Part shown: piece after piece, positions 49,269 to 58,774 of the stretch
Layout: each line of letters opens with the position of its first letter
How positions within the stretch are numbered: position 1 is the first letter of the stretch
DNA from: Dehalococcoidia bacterium
Lineage (GTDB): Bacteria > Chloroflexota > Dehalococcoidia > E44-bin15
Assembly (NCBI GenBank): GCA_041649635.1
Contig: JBAZMV010000004.1
Coordinates: 124,001-188,000, forward strand
DNA length: 64,000 bases
Direction: 5' to 3'
Made by a program: the position numbers and the translations under genes
The notes under the pieces: generated by a model
What the model saw: the letters and a program-made list of their open reading frames with translations, nothing else
Told to the model about the DNA's origin: nothing
Database searches by the model: none

Positions 49269-51404
49269 TTACTCAGGCTGCCACTTCAGGTTCAATTCCC
49301 ACTCCTGGCCCGGCTCTATTGCGATGTCCCAGCCCAGGATAAAGCAGCTTCCCTGGAAGGTGAGCTCAAAGCCGTCCTCGGAATTGGTCACGCACTCGAT
49401 GGGATAGCGCCGGAGCTTCATCGACCTGTCGGCGGTCATCAATATGTCGATTCCGATGTGCGGGTCTGAGATGCGCAGTCGGTCGATGTTTGAAATATCG
49501 TCGGTTCTGGCGAGCGGCTTGCGTTCGCCATTTGCGGTGTAGGAGCAATGATTGCAGTGCGCGTCCTCGGTCAACGCCAGGTTCCACTCCGAGGCGAAGG
49601 TAGTTTGTATCGTCGCACCGGATGTGTTGGTCAGCAGGTATGTGACCTCCATCTCCTCCGAACCGGCAGTAAGCGATATCGTCTTCTCAACGCGAATTGT
49701 CAGTACCTCGTCACCATGTTTCACGTGACCGTCGCGTACCAAGTGCGTTGTAACGCAGTTCGATTTCTTCCGTGTTGAGCACTCGTATGTTTTCCCGACG
49801 AAGTCGCCGCATTCCTGATAGTCGCCGCGCAGCAGGCTGTCGACGGTCGTGTCGGCGGGCAGGAAGCGGTCGATGAGAGAGGCCCGCCTGTAATTGTCGT
49901 AGAACAGCAGCTTGTCCAGGTCCTCCTGTTTGCTTTTGATGATGTCGTGTATGTTCTTGACCCTGCCGTCGTCGGCCTGGCAATTACCTTCCCTGCGTAT
50001 GCGCTCGGCCTCGATGAGGTCGCGGTGGTAGGCCTCGTCGCGCCGCGTCATCACGGCTCCGAGGTTGTGCTGCGGACGGCGCAGGTCCCATTCGAAGATG
50101 GAGCCGCCATCGTTGGGGTCGATATAAACGTTCTGCTTGTCACTCTCTATGAGAAGCTCTTCCTGAGCGTCGCTGTCGAAGTCTGTCGTCTCGTGGACGA
50201 TGAAAGGCTTATTATCGAACAGGATTTCGTCGGCGGCGTTCTCGGCAGAGATCAAGTGGCGAAAAATGCCGTGACGTATGTGGCCGAAGTATATCCCGCC
50301 GAAGACGCCGTGCCAGTAGGGGCAATTGCACTGGGCGCGCCACAGCTCGTCCAGCCCGGCGTCGGATTCGCATAGCTCACGCGCTCGGTAGACCTTATCG
50401 TGAGCGCGCAGCATCTTCTTCTGCATCGAGTTAATCTCGGGGTATTTGGCCATGAAGCTGCGCCAGAAGCCGGCGTGCACGTATCTTAAAATATCGTCCT
50501 GATTCTCGGCCTCCAGGTCTTTCAGCAGGTGCCCGTAGTCGTAAGATACGGCGGGCGGCAGTGACCACTCCTGCATCTCGGAATACGAAGCGGTGGGCAG
50601 ATATACCCTGCCGAGCGGCGGGTGCTGCTCCGCGTATTCGCCGAGGGGGATGGTGCGCAGCCAGTCGCTGTTCTCCTCGACGGCGGTGAAGAACTGCTCC
50701 ATCCAGCCGTCCTCCCAGCAGTGCTTGTAGGTCCCGGGCCACAGCCCGAACTTCTCGCCGTCGTCGCCCATCATGATTATCCTGTCGCCGCCCTCCTCGG
50801 CCAGTGATTTCAGGTATTCGATAACGTCTTTTACCTGCCACCACGGTATGAGATAGCGCAGTTTCTTGCTGCTGGCGAATACCTTGACGGGGCGCCCTTC
50901 TTCCTCCGTAACGTAGTATCCGAGCATATCGCCGTCGTATAAGCCCACCGTCTTGAAGTGGTTGTCATCGACAACGGTCCACTTGATGCCGGCTTGCGCC
51001 AGCGTCTTGGGCAGCTGCGGCTCCCAGACACGCTCGGCGAGCCACATACCGGTCGGCTCGTGGCCGAATCGCTCTTCGACTGCCGCGCTGAGCCTGTTTA
51101 TCTGTCCCAGCTTGTCGCTGTCCGGTATCATGGGCAGTATCGGCTCGTAGTAACCGCCGCTCATGATCTCGACCTGGCCTCTTTTTACCAGCGCCGCGAT
51201 GCGGTCGATGAAGTCGGGTCGGTTCGCTATGAGCCAGTCGAGCAGACATCCGCTGTAATGCAGCGAAAGCCTGATGCCGGGGTGGTTTTCCAGAGCTTCG
51301 ACTAGCGGCAGGTATGATTGGTTGTATGCTTTTTCGAAGACGTAGGAGAAGTTATCGCCCGGCTGGTGGTTGTGTATCGCTAATCCCAGATAGATTTTAT
51401 GCAT
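49269..51404 (-). CDS. GH57 alpha-amylase / 4-alpha-glucanotransferase-like enzyme
   Basis: A 711-residue protein. Residues 1-330 are a GH57 catalytic barrel: HNHQPGDN at 11-18, MSGGYYEPILPMIP (81-94), nucleophile Glu124 in MWLAERVWEPQ and acid Asp of GDDGEKFG (about 214). Both positions match the catalytic pair described for the Thermococcus glucanotransferase. The second half (about 390-711) is the beta-sandwich DUF1925/DUF1926-type region (WDLRRPQHNLGAVMTRR). It acts on alpha-1,4-glucans, cutting or transferring. It has no signal peptide, so it probably works on cytoplasmic glycogen or maltodextrin. It is the last of three minus-strand GH57 genes. Confidence 0.93.
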   Translation of the reverse strand: MHKIYLGLAIHNHQPGDNFSYVFEKAYNQSYLPLVEALENHPGIRLSLHYSGCLLDWLIANRPDFIDRIAALVKRGQVEIMSGGYYEPILPMIPDSDKLGQINRLSAAVEERFGHEPTGMWLAERVWEPQLPKTLAQAGIKWTVVDDNHFKTVGLYDGDMLGYYVTEEEGRPVKVFASSKKLRYLIPWWQVKDVIEYLKSLAEEGGDRIIMMGDDGEKFGLWPGTYKHCWEDGWMEQFFTAVEENSDWLRTIPLGEYAEQHPPLGRVYLPTASYSEMQEWSLPPAVSYDYGHLLKDLEAENQDDILRYVHAGFWRSFMAKYPEINSMQKKMLRAHDKVYRARELCESDAGLDELWRAQCNCPYWHGVFGGIYFGHIRHGIFRHLISAENAADEILFDNKPFIVHETTDFDSDAQEELLIESDKQNVYIDPNDGGSIFEWDLRRPQHNLGAVMTRRDEAYHRDLIEAERIRREGNCQADDGRVKNIHDIIKSKQEDLDKLLFYDNYRRASLIDRFLPADTTVDSLLRGDYQECGDFVGKTYECSTRKKSNCVTTHLVRDGHVKHGDEVLTIRVEKTISLTAGSEEMEVTYLLTNTSGATIQTTFASEWNLALTEDAHCNHCSYTANGERKPLARTDDISNIDRLRISDPHIGIDILMTADRSMKLRRYPIECVTNSEDGFELTFQGSCFILGWDIAIEPGQEWELNLKWQPE

Positions 51405-51477
51405 TCATTTGCCTTTTTGATTTATTACTAACCTTGTCGACAGGTTTATAGTATAAGCGATATTACAGGATGATACA

Positions 51478-52698
51478 TCAGGACTGCGCGGTCGTCATCT
51501 TGGAATGGTTGTTGACATAGGCTTCGCGCCGCCTGTCAATCTCTCCTGAATATTGCCACTGCAGAGATTTATTTTTAATTTCGCGTTGAAGCTCCTGCGC
51601 CTGATCGAGTACGTCCTTGGGCAGCTTCTCTTTGATGGTTATGATGCATTCCATCAGCATCCTGACGCCGCGATCTATCATGTCTGGGTCCCAAACGGGC
51701 CGGCAGCCGGCGCCCCGGTACTGATCGCTGTGCAGTCCCTGGTCCAGCAGATTCCGCGCGTAACGGAATTGGGCGCTCTCGTCTTGAGTGCCGCTTATCG
51801 CGTCGATGGCGAGGTTTGTTAGCTGCCACTGTAGCTTGTGCAGATCGTTGTCCGTATCGTGCCAGTTCCGGTATGGTGCTCCCTTTGCCATTTCTTCCTC
51901 ACTGGTGTGATACGAAGAAGGCAGCGGTTCTACCATTTCTATATGTTTAAACGCGATCATCAGGTCCGATATCGTGCACGTGCCAATAGCGCGGCTCTTA
52001 TAGATATCGCTGAGAAGCTTGCCCAGGCCCGTGCCCTGGCATCCGTAAGCTTCTCCGTCGCTGCCGGTCAGCAGATATTCATGCCGTTTAGTGCGTTCGC
52101 CCAGCGCGTCGATGAAGCTGTTTACGTCTTGGTATGCTCCCTGCGTTAACTTGTGACTGAAAGCGCGTTCCCTGAAAAACACACAGAAATCCTTCAGTCC
52201 GTTGATGTTATAAATCTTGTCGCAAGGGGCATAGCCTAAATTACCGTTAATGGATATTTCGTCGACAATTATCCACCGGTAGCCAAGCTCGGCGATGATG
52301 TGAGCCACATCCTTGCTGTAGCACATCTCGGGGGGGAAGAAGCCGGAGGGCTTGTAGACATCGCCGAAGTATTTGCGGTTGACCTCGGTATTGAGCTTTA
52401 TCTGGCGGACCATCTCGGAGCGCGGGATAAGAGGCAGAACGGGATGATACATTGCGCTGGCGGTCATCTCTATCTGTCCGCGTTCCGCAAGTCTTCTCAG
52501 CCCGCTGATGATATCTTGCAGCCCGTATCTGTCCAGTTGCTCCGTCAGTGAGGCGTTTATATTCAGCGTGATTCTGGTGCACTGATTATGGCTCAGTATC
52601 TCCACCAGCTTGCGGTAACACTCGCCGGCGGCCTTCCTGATGCCTTCCTCCGTCTGTGTCGGCGGTTGATAGATGTGCAGGAAATTAGCCCAATACAT
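51478..52698 (-). CDS. GH57-family glycosidase (short form)
   Basis: A 406-residue GH57 protein without the C-terminal sandwich. It has FLHIYQPPTQ (start), MTASAMYHPVLPLIPRSE, catalytic Glu124 in GFFPPEMCYS, and the acid Asp214 in TGSDGEAYG. The exact alpha-glucan activity cannot be told; short GH57 forms of this kind are annotated as amylase-like. It is a paralog of the next upstream gene (shared N-terminal MxYWAxxLHxYQPPTQ), and only 19 bp separate them, so the two duplicated genes are likely co-transcribed. Confidence 0.88.
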   Translation of the reverse strand: MYWANFLHIYQPPTQTEEGIRKAAGECYRKLVEILSHNQCTRITLNINASLTEQLDRYGLQDIISGLRRLAERGQIEMTASAMYHPVLPLIPRSEMVRQIKLNTEVNRKYFGDVYKPSGFFPPEMCYSKDVAHIIAELGYRWIIVDEISINGNLGYAPCDKIYNINGLKDFCVFFRERAFSHKLTQGAYQDVNSFIDALGERTKRHEYLLTGSDGEAYGCQGTGLGKLLSDIYKSRAIGTCTISDLMIAFKHIEMVEPLPSSYHTSEEEMAKGAPYRNWHDTDNDLHKLQWQLTNLAIDAISGTQDESAQFRYARNLLDQGLHSDQYRGAGCRPVWDPDMIDRGVRMLMECIITIKEKLPKDVLDQAQELQREIKNKSLQWQYSGEIDRRREAYVNNHSKMTTAQS

Positions 52699-52717
52699 CC
52701 GTCCAGCCCTCCTTCTA

Positions 52718-54073
52718 CTACGGTGTCATGAATATCTCATCAACGATTTTGTTGGATATATGACGCGCCGCCGCGACTTTGTAGTAGAATTCCCTTTTAA
52801 TTTTGGGGCTGCAATTGCTCATACTGATAGCTTTATATGCGTTCAGGACAACTTCACGCTGCTTTGTTAAGCCTCTGTGTATCAGATTGGGATCCCACCA
52901 GGGTCTCCTGCTGGCCCACCAGAATTGATCGCTGTGCATCGCCGCGTCCAATAATGTCCGCGCGTTGTCCGCGTATTGTTTCGCCGTATTGTCTTTAGCC
53001 ACCGCGACGGCTTTATTAACCATCGCCATGGCGATTTCCATATGTTCCCACAGGTATTGATGTATTCTGTTGTCCGGGCTATTCCATAACGGGTATGGGT
53101 TTCCCTCCTCGATATCCGAAAGCTCGGTGCTCCATGAAGACGTCCTGGGCTCTATGGTCTCGCCGCGAGGGAAGATATCGAGCAGTTCGCTTATGGTTAC
53201 GGCCTTGATATCCTTGCCTTCGGTCACTTCCCTTAATTGCAGAAAACCGTCGTGCTGTCCTGCCGTTATCCTGGACTGATCATGTCCCGGACCAGATGCG
53301 GCTGGTGCTGTCGGCTTGCTTGCGAATTTATTCGGGGCGTCTGCGTCACGCTCGAGCGACTGATAAACCTTTGCCAGGAAAATCTTCTCCCACCCCTGTA
53401 TATGATGACCGAAGGTTTCCGCGTCCATGGCTGTGACGACATATATATCGCCTTTGCCCTTTTGAGATTTCTGCACTTGCTTCAGATGCTCGATGAATCC
53501 GGGGGCATCTATGTTGTGGAAACTTATTTTATTGCTGAGTATGTTATCGCGGAAGAAAACGGCGACCTTGCTCCCTTTGACGTCGATTTGATGGATAACA
53601 TTCGTTGGCCAAGGTACGGGACACGCGACGCCGCTAAGGATAATCCAATGATGCCCAGAATCGACTATAGGCTTCATTATTTCTTTGCTATAGCACATCT
53701 CGGGAGGGAAAAAGCCTTTGGGTTCATAAACTTTTTCCAAGAGATGTTTATTGGTCTTGTGGTTCTGGCTGATCTGTCGTTCCATCTCAGATTGAGGTAT
53801 CAGCGGGAGGATGGGGTGATATATGCCTGAACCCGTGAACTCCACCTGGCCCCGCCGAGCCAATTCCTTGATACCCCTGAGAACGTCGTTGTATCCGTGG
53901 TCATACAGCATCTCTGTAAGCACGGCGTTTATGTTTATGGTGACCTTGGCATGAGGAAGATCGGTGAACAGTTCCACCAGCGGGCGGTAGGATTCAACGC
54001 AGACCTTTCGCAGCACCCAGTGCAGTTGAGTTGGCGGCTGGTAGAAGTGCAGCAATGGAGCCCAATAAATCAA
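52718..54073 (-). CDS. GH57-family glycosidase (paralog)
   Basis: A protein of about 451 residues in the GH57 family. It has LLHFYQPPTQ, GSGIYHPILPLIPQSE, catalytic Glu125 in GFFPPEMCYS, and acid Asp217 in VTAMDAETFG. A 25-residue insert with Pro/Ala/Ser (about 250-275) and RGETIEPRTSSWS are extra relative to the paralog. I start at TTG 54073, six nt after GGAGG, because the paralog at 51478 begins at the same alignment position. A frame to 54100 is rejected. A good promoter is found directly upstream. Confidence 0.88.
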   Translation of the reverse strand: MIYWAPLLHFYQPPTQLHWVLRKVCVESYRPLVELFTDLPHAKVTININAVLTEMLYDHGYNDVLRGIKELARRGQVEFTGSGIYHPILPLIPQSEMERQISQNHKTNKHLLEKVYEPKGFFPPEMCYSKEIMKPIVDSGHHWIILSGVACPVPWPTNVIHQIDVKGSKVAVFFRDNILSNKISFHNIDAPGFIEHLKQVQKSQKGKGDIYVVTAMDAETFGHHIQGWEKIFLAKVYQSLERDADAPNKFASKPTAPAASGPGHDQSRITAGQHDGFLQLREVTEGKDIKAVTISELLDIFPRGETIEPRTSSWSTELSDIEEGNPYPLWNSPDNRIHQYLWEHMEIAMAMVNKAVAVAKDNTAKQYADNARTLLDAAMHSDQFWWASRRPWWDPNLIHRGLTKQREVVLNAYKAISMSNCSPKIKREFYYKVAAARHISNKIVDEIFMTP

Positions 54074-54099
54074 ACTAGACCTCCGAGTCGGATATGACA

Positions 54100-54129
54100 A
54101 TTATATATAAAAGCAGCCCAATAATGCAA
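54100..54129 (-). promoter_or_regulatory. Sigma70-type promoter for the GH57 gene pair
   Basis: Minus-strand TTGCAT (54124-54129), 18-bp spacer, TATAAT (54100-54105), giving a leader of about 20 nt to the TTG start at 54073. A second pair further out (TTGACG, 17 bp, TAGTAT, near 54200-54230) is possible. Confidence 0.6.
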
Positions 54130-54680
54130 AAGCAGGAATCTTGTTATACCGATTTAGGTTCATTGGCATTATTAATCTAACCTATTAAATTTGGTAATAC
54201 TACAAGAAAGACTGGATGCCGTCAAGTCTTGCGAGATAAATAACGATAAAGGACGAGGTTTTTTCCAAAAGCAGTTGCAAAATTATTTACGTTGGAGTAT
54301 ATTAATGATTCACTAGGGCTGAATATCATCCGTGTAACTTATTCTGACCCATATGTCTGTTAGCGCATGGTTTTAGGAATCCGCTTCTCCAAGCGTTAAC
54401 GGCTGGATGATTAGCGACATTCTATCTGTGACGTATATTGTATCGGAAGAACTGTATTGCAGTTTACATTCTCTTAATATACGTCTGTTATCATGATAGA
54501 CGGGCATGGGCTTGAAATGCTAAATTTCTATGGCAGTATCCAGCCGATGGCTTATGTGAAAAGGGTAGGGCCGCATCAGGCCGGAACCCGTTGGCATGGT
54601 GCTAAGAGTTTTTCAATAGAACGTTCAATACGCGGATACGAGTCGCGAGAGCCCGTCGCTGATATCAAGAGAGGTGCAGT
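54130..54680. other. AT-rich intergenic region between divergent GH57 and GT4 genes
   Basis: About 550 bp with no convincing gene, no repeat module and no RNA that I recognise. It holds promoter-like sequences for both directions. A 63-codon frame (54493-54684) ends in an ATGA overlap with the GT4 gene but has no ribosome site and starts at the putative -10, so it is not called. Confidence 0.55.
54463..54491 (+). promoter_or_regulatory. Candidate promoter for the GT4-GH57-DUF5752 genes
   Basis: TTTACA (54463-54468), 17-bp spacer, TGTTAT (54486-54491). It implies a leader of about 180 nt before the ATG at 54681. The match is moderate. Confidence 0.35.
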
Positions 54681-56063
54681 ATGATTCAGGGAAGAATAAC
54701 GCCGCAAAATACGGAATTCGTCATACTTTGTTTTGAAGGCCCGGATCAGTACTCGCTGGCGGGAGGTCTGGGTGTTCGCGTTGCTAATCTTTCAGCGACA
54801 CTGGCTAAGATGGGCTTCCAGACGCATCTGTTTTTTATCGGCGACCCGTCGCTTGATGCTGTCGAATACAGACAGAACGGAAAGCTGGTGCTTCATCGCA
54901 TGTGCCAGTGGATCAGCAAATACCATCCAAACGGCGTCTATGAGGCGGAGGAGGCCAAGCTCTACGATTATAACGAGTCCATACCGCGCATCGTAAAAGA
55001 CGAAATCGTTAAGCCCGCAGCGGCCAAAGGAAAGCTGGTGGTGGTTCTCAGCGAGGAGTGGCATACCGCCGAAGCACTGTGCCGCCTCAGTGATTACCTA
55101 TATTACGATGGGCTCAGGGACAAGGCGATAATGTACTGGAATGCCAACAATCTCTTCTCTTTCCACCGCATCAACTGGGGTCGGTTGGGTTACGTGTCGA
55201 CCATCACTACTGTCAGCCGTTATATGAAACATCTTATGTGGCGCATGGGTATGAATCCCATCGTGATACCGAACGGCATACCCAGGGACCTGTTGCGCAA
55301 GGTAGATGATGAGATGTCGACCAGGCTGCGTGAGGCTATAGGAGCCGATCTCGTATTATGCAAAGTGGCCCGATGGGACCCGGATAAACGGTGGGACAGC
55401 GCTGTGGAGACGACGGCGAGGCTTAAAGAAAGGGGAATCCACACCGTTCTTCTGGCCAGGGGGGGGATGGAGCCTTACGGGAAGGAAGTTTTGGGCAAGG
55501 CTCGTTCTCTGGGTCTGGTGATCGGTGAGGCTTATACCGATGATAATTCATTTGAAGGCTATGTTAATGCGCTGAGTAAGGCTTCATATGCCGATGTCAT
55601 CGATATCAGATTCCACGTCCCGATAGACTTCCTGCGCATCGTATATCATGCGTGCGATGCCGTGCTGGCGAACAGCGGTCACGAGCCTTTTGGCATCGTA
55701 GGTTTGGAAGCCATGGCCGCGGGCGGCATCGCCTTTGCGGGATGCACGGGCGAAGACTACGCTATACCGTTCGTAAACTCCTTCGTACTTGAAACGCCCG
55801 ATCCCATGGAAGCAGTAGGCTATCTTATGTATCTGAGAGACTATCCCGAGGAGGGCGTACGAATAAGGGAGGCGGCCAGGCGCACAGCGCGGTATTTTAC
55901 GTGGGAGGCGGCGGTGCTCAATCTCGTACGTAAGTTGGAGAACCAGGCGCGCATCAAGGGAGTCCTGGGCGGTGTGCCTACACCCTCGGAGCCTCAGTTT
56001 GCCATATCAAAGCTGCCGCCGGAACTGGTGTCTACTGCGATGAAGCGGAATTATAACAGGTAG
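54681..56063 (+). CDS. GT4-family glycosyltransferase (glycogen/starch-synthase-like)
   Basis: A 460-residue GT-B enzyme. The N-terminal domain opens FVILCFEGPDQYSLAGGLGVRVANLSATLAKMGFQTHLFFIGDP; the GGLGVRV loop resembles the donor-binding loop of glycogen synthases. The C-terminal domain has CKVARWDPDKRWDSAVE and the GT4 donor motif SGHEPFGIVGLEAMAAGG. It probably elongates an alpha-glucan or makes a glucosyl conjugate with a nucleotide-sugar donor. It leads a plus-strand unit with a GH57 gene (12 bp later) and a DUF5752-like gene. A GAGAGG site precedes the ATG. Confidence 0.85.
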   Translation: MIQGRITPQNTEFVILCFEGPDQYSLAGGLGVRVANLSATLAKMGFQTHLFFIGDPSLDAVEYRQNGKLVLHRMCQWISKYHPNGVYEAEEAKLYDYNESIPRIVKDEIVKPAAAKGKLVVVLSEEWHTAEALCRLSDYLYYDGLRDKAIMYWNANNLFSFHRINWGRLGYVSTITTVSRYMKHLMWRMGMNPIVIPNGIPRDLLRKVDDEMSTRLREAIGADLVLCKVARWDPDKRWDSAVETTARLKERGIHTVLLARGGMEPYGKEVLGKARSLGLVIGEAYTDDNSFEGYVNALSKASYADVIDIRFHVPIDFLRIVYHACDAVLANSGHEPFGIVGLEAMAAGGIAFAGCTGEDYAIPFVNSFVLETPDPMEAVGYLMYLRDYPEEGVRIREAARRTARYFTWEAAVLNLVRKLENQARIKGVLGGVPTPSEPQFAISKLPPELVSTAMKRNYNR

Positions 56064-56075
56064 ACTGAGGCTGAT

Positions 56076-57281
56076 ATGGCTCGTGATTTAGTAATGTATT
56101 GCGTGGCGCACCAGCCGAGGCGCCTTAAATTGCCGGCTCAGCCCATCCCCGCCAATGCCGATATCGAGGATATAGAGCGCTGTCTGTTCGATGAGGCGAT
56201 GAACGAGCGTTACCTGCACAAGGTAGCTAACTGGTGCTACTATCCGGCCACGGAGATGTTTCTCGACCTCGTCGAGGGCGGGATGAAGATGTCCCTCGGT
56301 TTTTCCGTATCCATATTAAGGCAGTTGGAAAGCTGGGACCGGAACCTGTTCGAGATGTTTCAGAGGCTGGTGGCGCATCCCAATGTTGAGCTTGTCGATG
56401 TTGAGCCGTATCACAGCTTTTTACCGCTATGCGACCTGGAGGCATTCGTCAAGCGAATGACGAAGTCGCGCGACGAGTTGAAGAAGGTTTTTGGCAAGAG
56501 ACCCGTGGTAACTGATACTACCGAGATGCTGATGTCCAGCGGAATTTATCAAGCCCTGAGCGAAGCGGGATTCAAAGGAGCGTTGCTCGACGGCCGCCCG
56601 TGGGTGATGGAGTGGCGGGAGCCTACTCATCTCTATCACATGGGCAGGGATATGGCGCTTCTGGCCAGGCATTACGACCTTAGCGACGACGTCGGCTATC
56701 GCTTTTCCAACAGAGGGTGGTCTGGTTTTCCATTGTACGCCGATTCCTATGCGCACTGGCTCAGGGAGACCTGGGGCGACTTTATTGTGCTGGCCTGGGA
56801 TTACGAGACCTTCGGCGAGCATCACTCCCGCGACACGGGCATCTTCGAGTTCATGAGGCACTTGCCGGATGAAATGGCCAGAAGGGACATGCGGACGCTG
56901 ACGCCGAGCGAGATAATCGACAAGTATAGTGACCGGAGCTATCATCTGCCGTTGCCGGCGTTCCCCTGCACCTGGGCCGGCACCGGAGGCATGGAGTTCT
57001 TTCTGGGTAACGCCGCTCAGCAGGCCGTGTTTCAGTTGATGCTGCTGGCTTATAACAAGGCTCTGCTTACAAAGAATAGAAAGATTATCGATATAGCTAT
57101 ATGGCTGCTGCAGTCGGACAACCTACATCTAATCCAGTGGTTCGGCAGGTACGGTGCGGAGGCTGAGGTTTCGGCCTATTTTACGCCACAGGAATGGTGG
57201 CGTCTGGGTCCTAACGGCATAGTATGGGAGATCCAGCAGGTATATAAGAATTTTATCGGTGCTCTGGACGCGTATCTATAG
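56076..57281 (+). CDS. GH57-family alpha-amylase-like enzyme
   Basis: A 401-residue GH57 protein of a different subgroup from the three on the minus strand. It starts MARDLVMYCVAHQPRR, with VDVEPYHSFLPL, candidate catalytic Glu150 in VTDTTEMLMS and Asp242 in LAWDYETFGEHHSRDTGIFEF. The order and spacing fit archaeal-type GH57 alpha-amylases found beside GT4 enzymes. It may trim or branch the glucan made by the preceding transferase. It is 12 bp after that gene, and the DUF5752-like gene starts 34 bp after its stop. Confidence 0.88.
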   Translation: MARDLVMYCVAHQPRRLKLPAQPIPANADIEDIERCLFDEAMNERYLHKVANWCYYPATEMFLDLVEGGMKMSLGFSVSILRQLESWDRNLFEMFQRLVAHPNVELVDVEPYHSFLPLCDLEAFVKRMTKSRDELKKVFGKRPVVTDTTEMLMSSGIYQALSEAGFKGALLDGRPWVMEWREPTHLYHMGRDMALLARHYDLSDDVGYRFSNRGWSGFPLYADSYAHWLRETWGDFIVLAWDYETFGEHHSRDTGIFEFMRHLPDEMARRDMRTLTPSEIIDKYSDRSYHLPLPAFPCTWAGTGGMEFFLGNAAQQAVFQLMLLAYNKALLTKNRKIIDIAIWLLQSDNLHLIQWFGRYGAEAEVSAYFTPQEWWRLGPNGIVWEIQQVYKNFIGALDAYL

Positions 57282-57315
57282 TTGGAGCAAGAGGTGGAAA
57301 GGAGGAAGCGCTGAT

Positions 57316-57618
57316 ATGACTAAGATACTAAAGGAACATGCCGAGAGGCGGCTGGCCAATGTGCCTGATAAGTATGTGTTCTGGTGCAATGACGGCTGTG
57401 TTATACACAGTATAAGAGAATTAAAGGAAGCCCTGGAGTTTATGAGCGATGAGACTTACGCTTATCATGCCAGTAAAGAGAAAAACGATTTCAGCAACTG
57501 GGTTAAGGACATAATCGGAGACGAAAAACTGGCAAGAGATTTATTCAAGTCATCCAATAAACGTCAGGCCGCTGATTACGTGAAAACCAGGGAGACGTTT
57601 CTGCTAGGTAAAATCTAG
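57316..57618 (+). CDS. Stand-alone DUF5752-like protein
   Basis: A 100-residue protein (MTKILKEHAERRLANVPDKY...). Residues about 18-85 match the pattern seen twice in the tail of the MscS protein at 59989: a hydrophobic VFWCNDG strand, a helix, and the key stretch YAYHASKEKNDFSNWVKDIIGDEKLARDL (YxYH...NDFxxW...L). GGAGGAAG lies 5 nt before the ATG; the longer frame from 57259 overlaps the GH57 gene. Small, soluble, mostly helical. Its place next to GT4/GH57 genes and the fused form in a channel suggest a regulatory or sensing module; the function is unknown. Confidence 0.8.
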   Translation: MTKILKEHAERRLANVPDKYVFWCNDGCVIHSIRELKEALEFMSDETYAYHASKEKNDFSNWVKDIIGDEKLARDLFKSSNKRQAADYVKTRETFLLGKI

Positions 57619-57765
57619 CGGGTTCGGATTATCTTTTACTTTCTTTCACAAACCACGAACACACCAAAATCGTAGACAGCTTTTACTGCAGAGGTTTCGT
57701 ACCTCATCCTTTTCGTCGCGGCCTGTATTCTGCCACTTAGCACTTATACGTTGCGAATATTCCAG

Positions 57766-58746
57766 TCACTGCTTAGTCGCATCCGGTTTGGTGTCGCCAA
57801 AATAGACCTTCATGTGCGGCCAGGGTATCTCTATACCTTCATCATCGAAGGCCCTCTTTATTCTCTTTCTGATTTCTCCCATGACATCCCATTGCATAAT
57901 CGGTTTGGTATCGCCGAGAATCTTTAGATCGATGCCGGAATCCCCCAGGTTGTCGACCCTTAGCACTTGGGGAGCCTTGATAATGGATGGCTTCCAGAGG
58001 GGCTCTTCAGCCATCTCCTTACATACGCGGTTTATCACTGCAATAGCATGGTCTAGATCGGTTCCATAGGATACGGAGATATTCAGGTTTACCCGTGACC
58101 ATTCCTTGGTGAAGTTGGAGATAATTCCACTCTCTCCATTGGGTATAAAGTGGACGATCCCGTCCAGGTCTCTCATTACGGTGCGTCTCATGTTTATCTC
58201 TTCCACTACGCCGCTTATGCTGCCTATCCTGACTACATCGCCGACGTTATATTGGTTTTCCATGATGATGAACAGTCCTGCGATCAGGTCGCGGATGAGA
58301 TACTGGGCGCCGAAACCGACAGCAACACCCACGATGCCGAATCCTGCTATGAGAGGTCCGATGTTGACACCCAGTTCAGACAGTATCATGAAGAGGGCTA
58401 TAACCAGTATCAATATGCCGCTGGTAACCACGAAAACCTTGGAGAGGGTCTTTGTCCTCTTCGCCTGCTCCTCTTTGGCTTTGCTGCTCCATTTGCCTTT
58501 GCCCATCGTTATCTGCATGGCGTGAGGAATGGCTTTGCGTAATGCAAGATATAGTAATGTAGAGAAAACGATGATAAGCAGGATTCTCACGCCGTGATCT
58601 ATAAACCAGTCCTTGCCATGAGTGGCAAACCAGTCGTCGGGCACGAGTTCTTTGGCCGCAAAATATAAGGCGGCGACGATGATTAACAGAATAACGGTCC
58701 ATATAGAGTACGATTTTAGTTTGTGTTTAAGATTTTTTCTTTCCAT
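57766..58746 (-). CDS. mscS: MscS-family small-conductance mechanosensitive channel
   Basis: A 326-residue channel. Three or so membrane segments (about 15-32, 48-68, 100-125) lead to the pore helix and MscS beta domain: GPLIAGFGIVGVAVGFGAQYLIRDLIAGLFIIMENQYNVGDVVRIG (Gly/Ala-rich TM3 about 132-155), then FIPNGESGIISNFTKEWSR. The C-terminal alpha/beta vestibule ends with PWPHMKVYFGD. It releases solutes on hypo-osmotic shock. It is the last gene of a minus-strand run otsA-mscS/DUF5752-treT-mscS, which links it to compatible solute synthesis. Confidence 0.94.
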   Translation of the reverse strand: MERKNLKHKLKSYSIWTVILLIIVAALYFAAKELVPDDWFATHGKDWFIDHGVRILLIIVFSTLLYLALRKAIPHAMQITMGKGKWSSKAKEEQAKRTKTLSKVFVVTSGILILVIALFMILSELGVNIGPLIAGFGIVGVAVGFGAQYLIRDLIAGLFIIMENQYNVGDVVRIGSISGVVEEINMRRTVMRDLDGIVHFIPNGESGIISNFTKEWSRVNLNISVSYGTDLDHAIAVINRVCKEMAEEPLWKPSIIKAPQVLRVDNLGDSGIDLKILGDTKPIMQWDVMGEIRKRIKRAFDDEGIEIPWPHMKVYFGDTKPDATKQ

Positions 58747-58774
58747 TTTTTACCTCTAGCAGTTGTCTCTTAGA

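Noticed and set aside
54493..54684. 63-codon frame with ATGA overlap onto the GT4 gene
   Set aside because: No ribosome site, no family resemblance, and the start coincides with the predicted -10 region.
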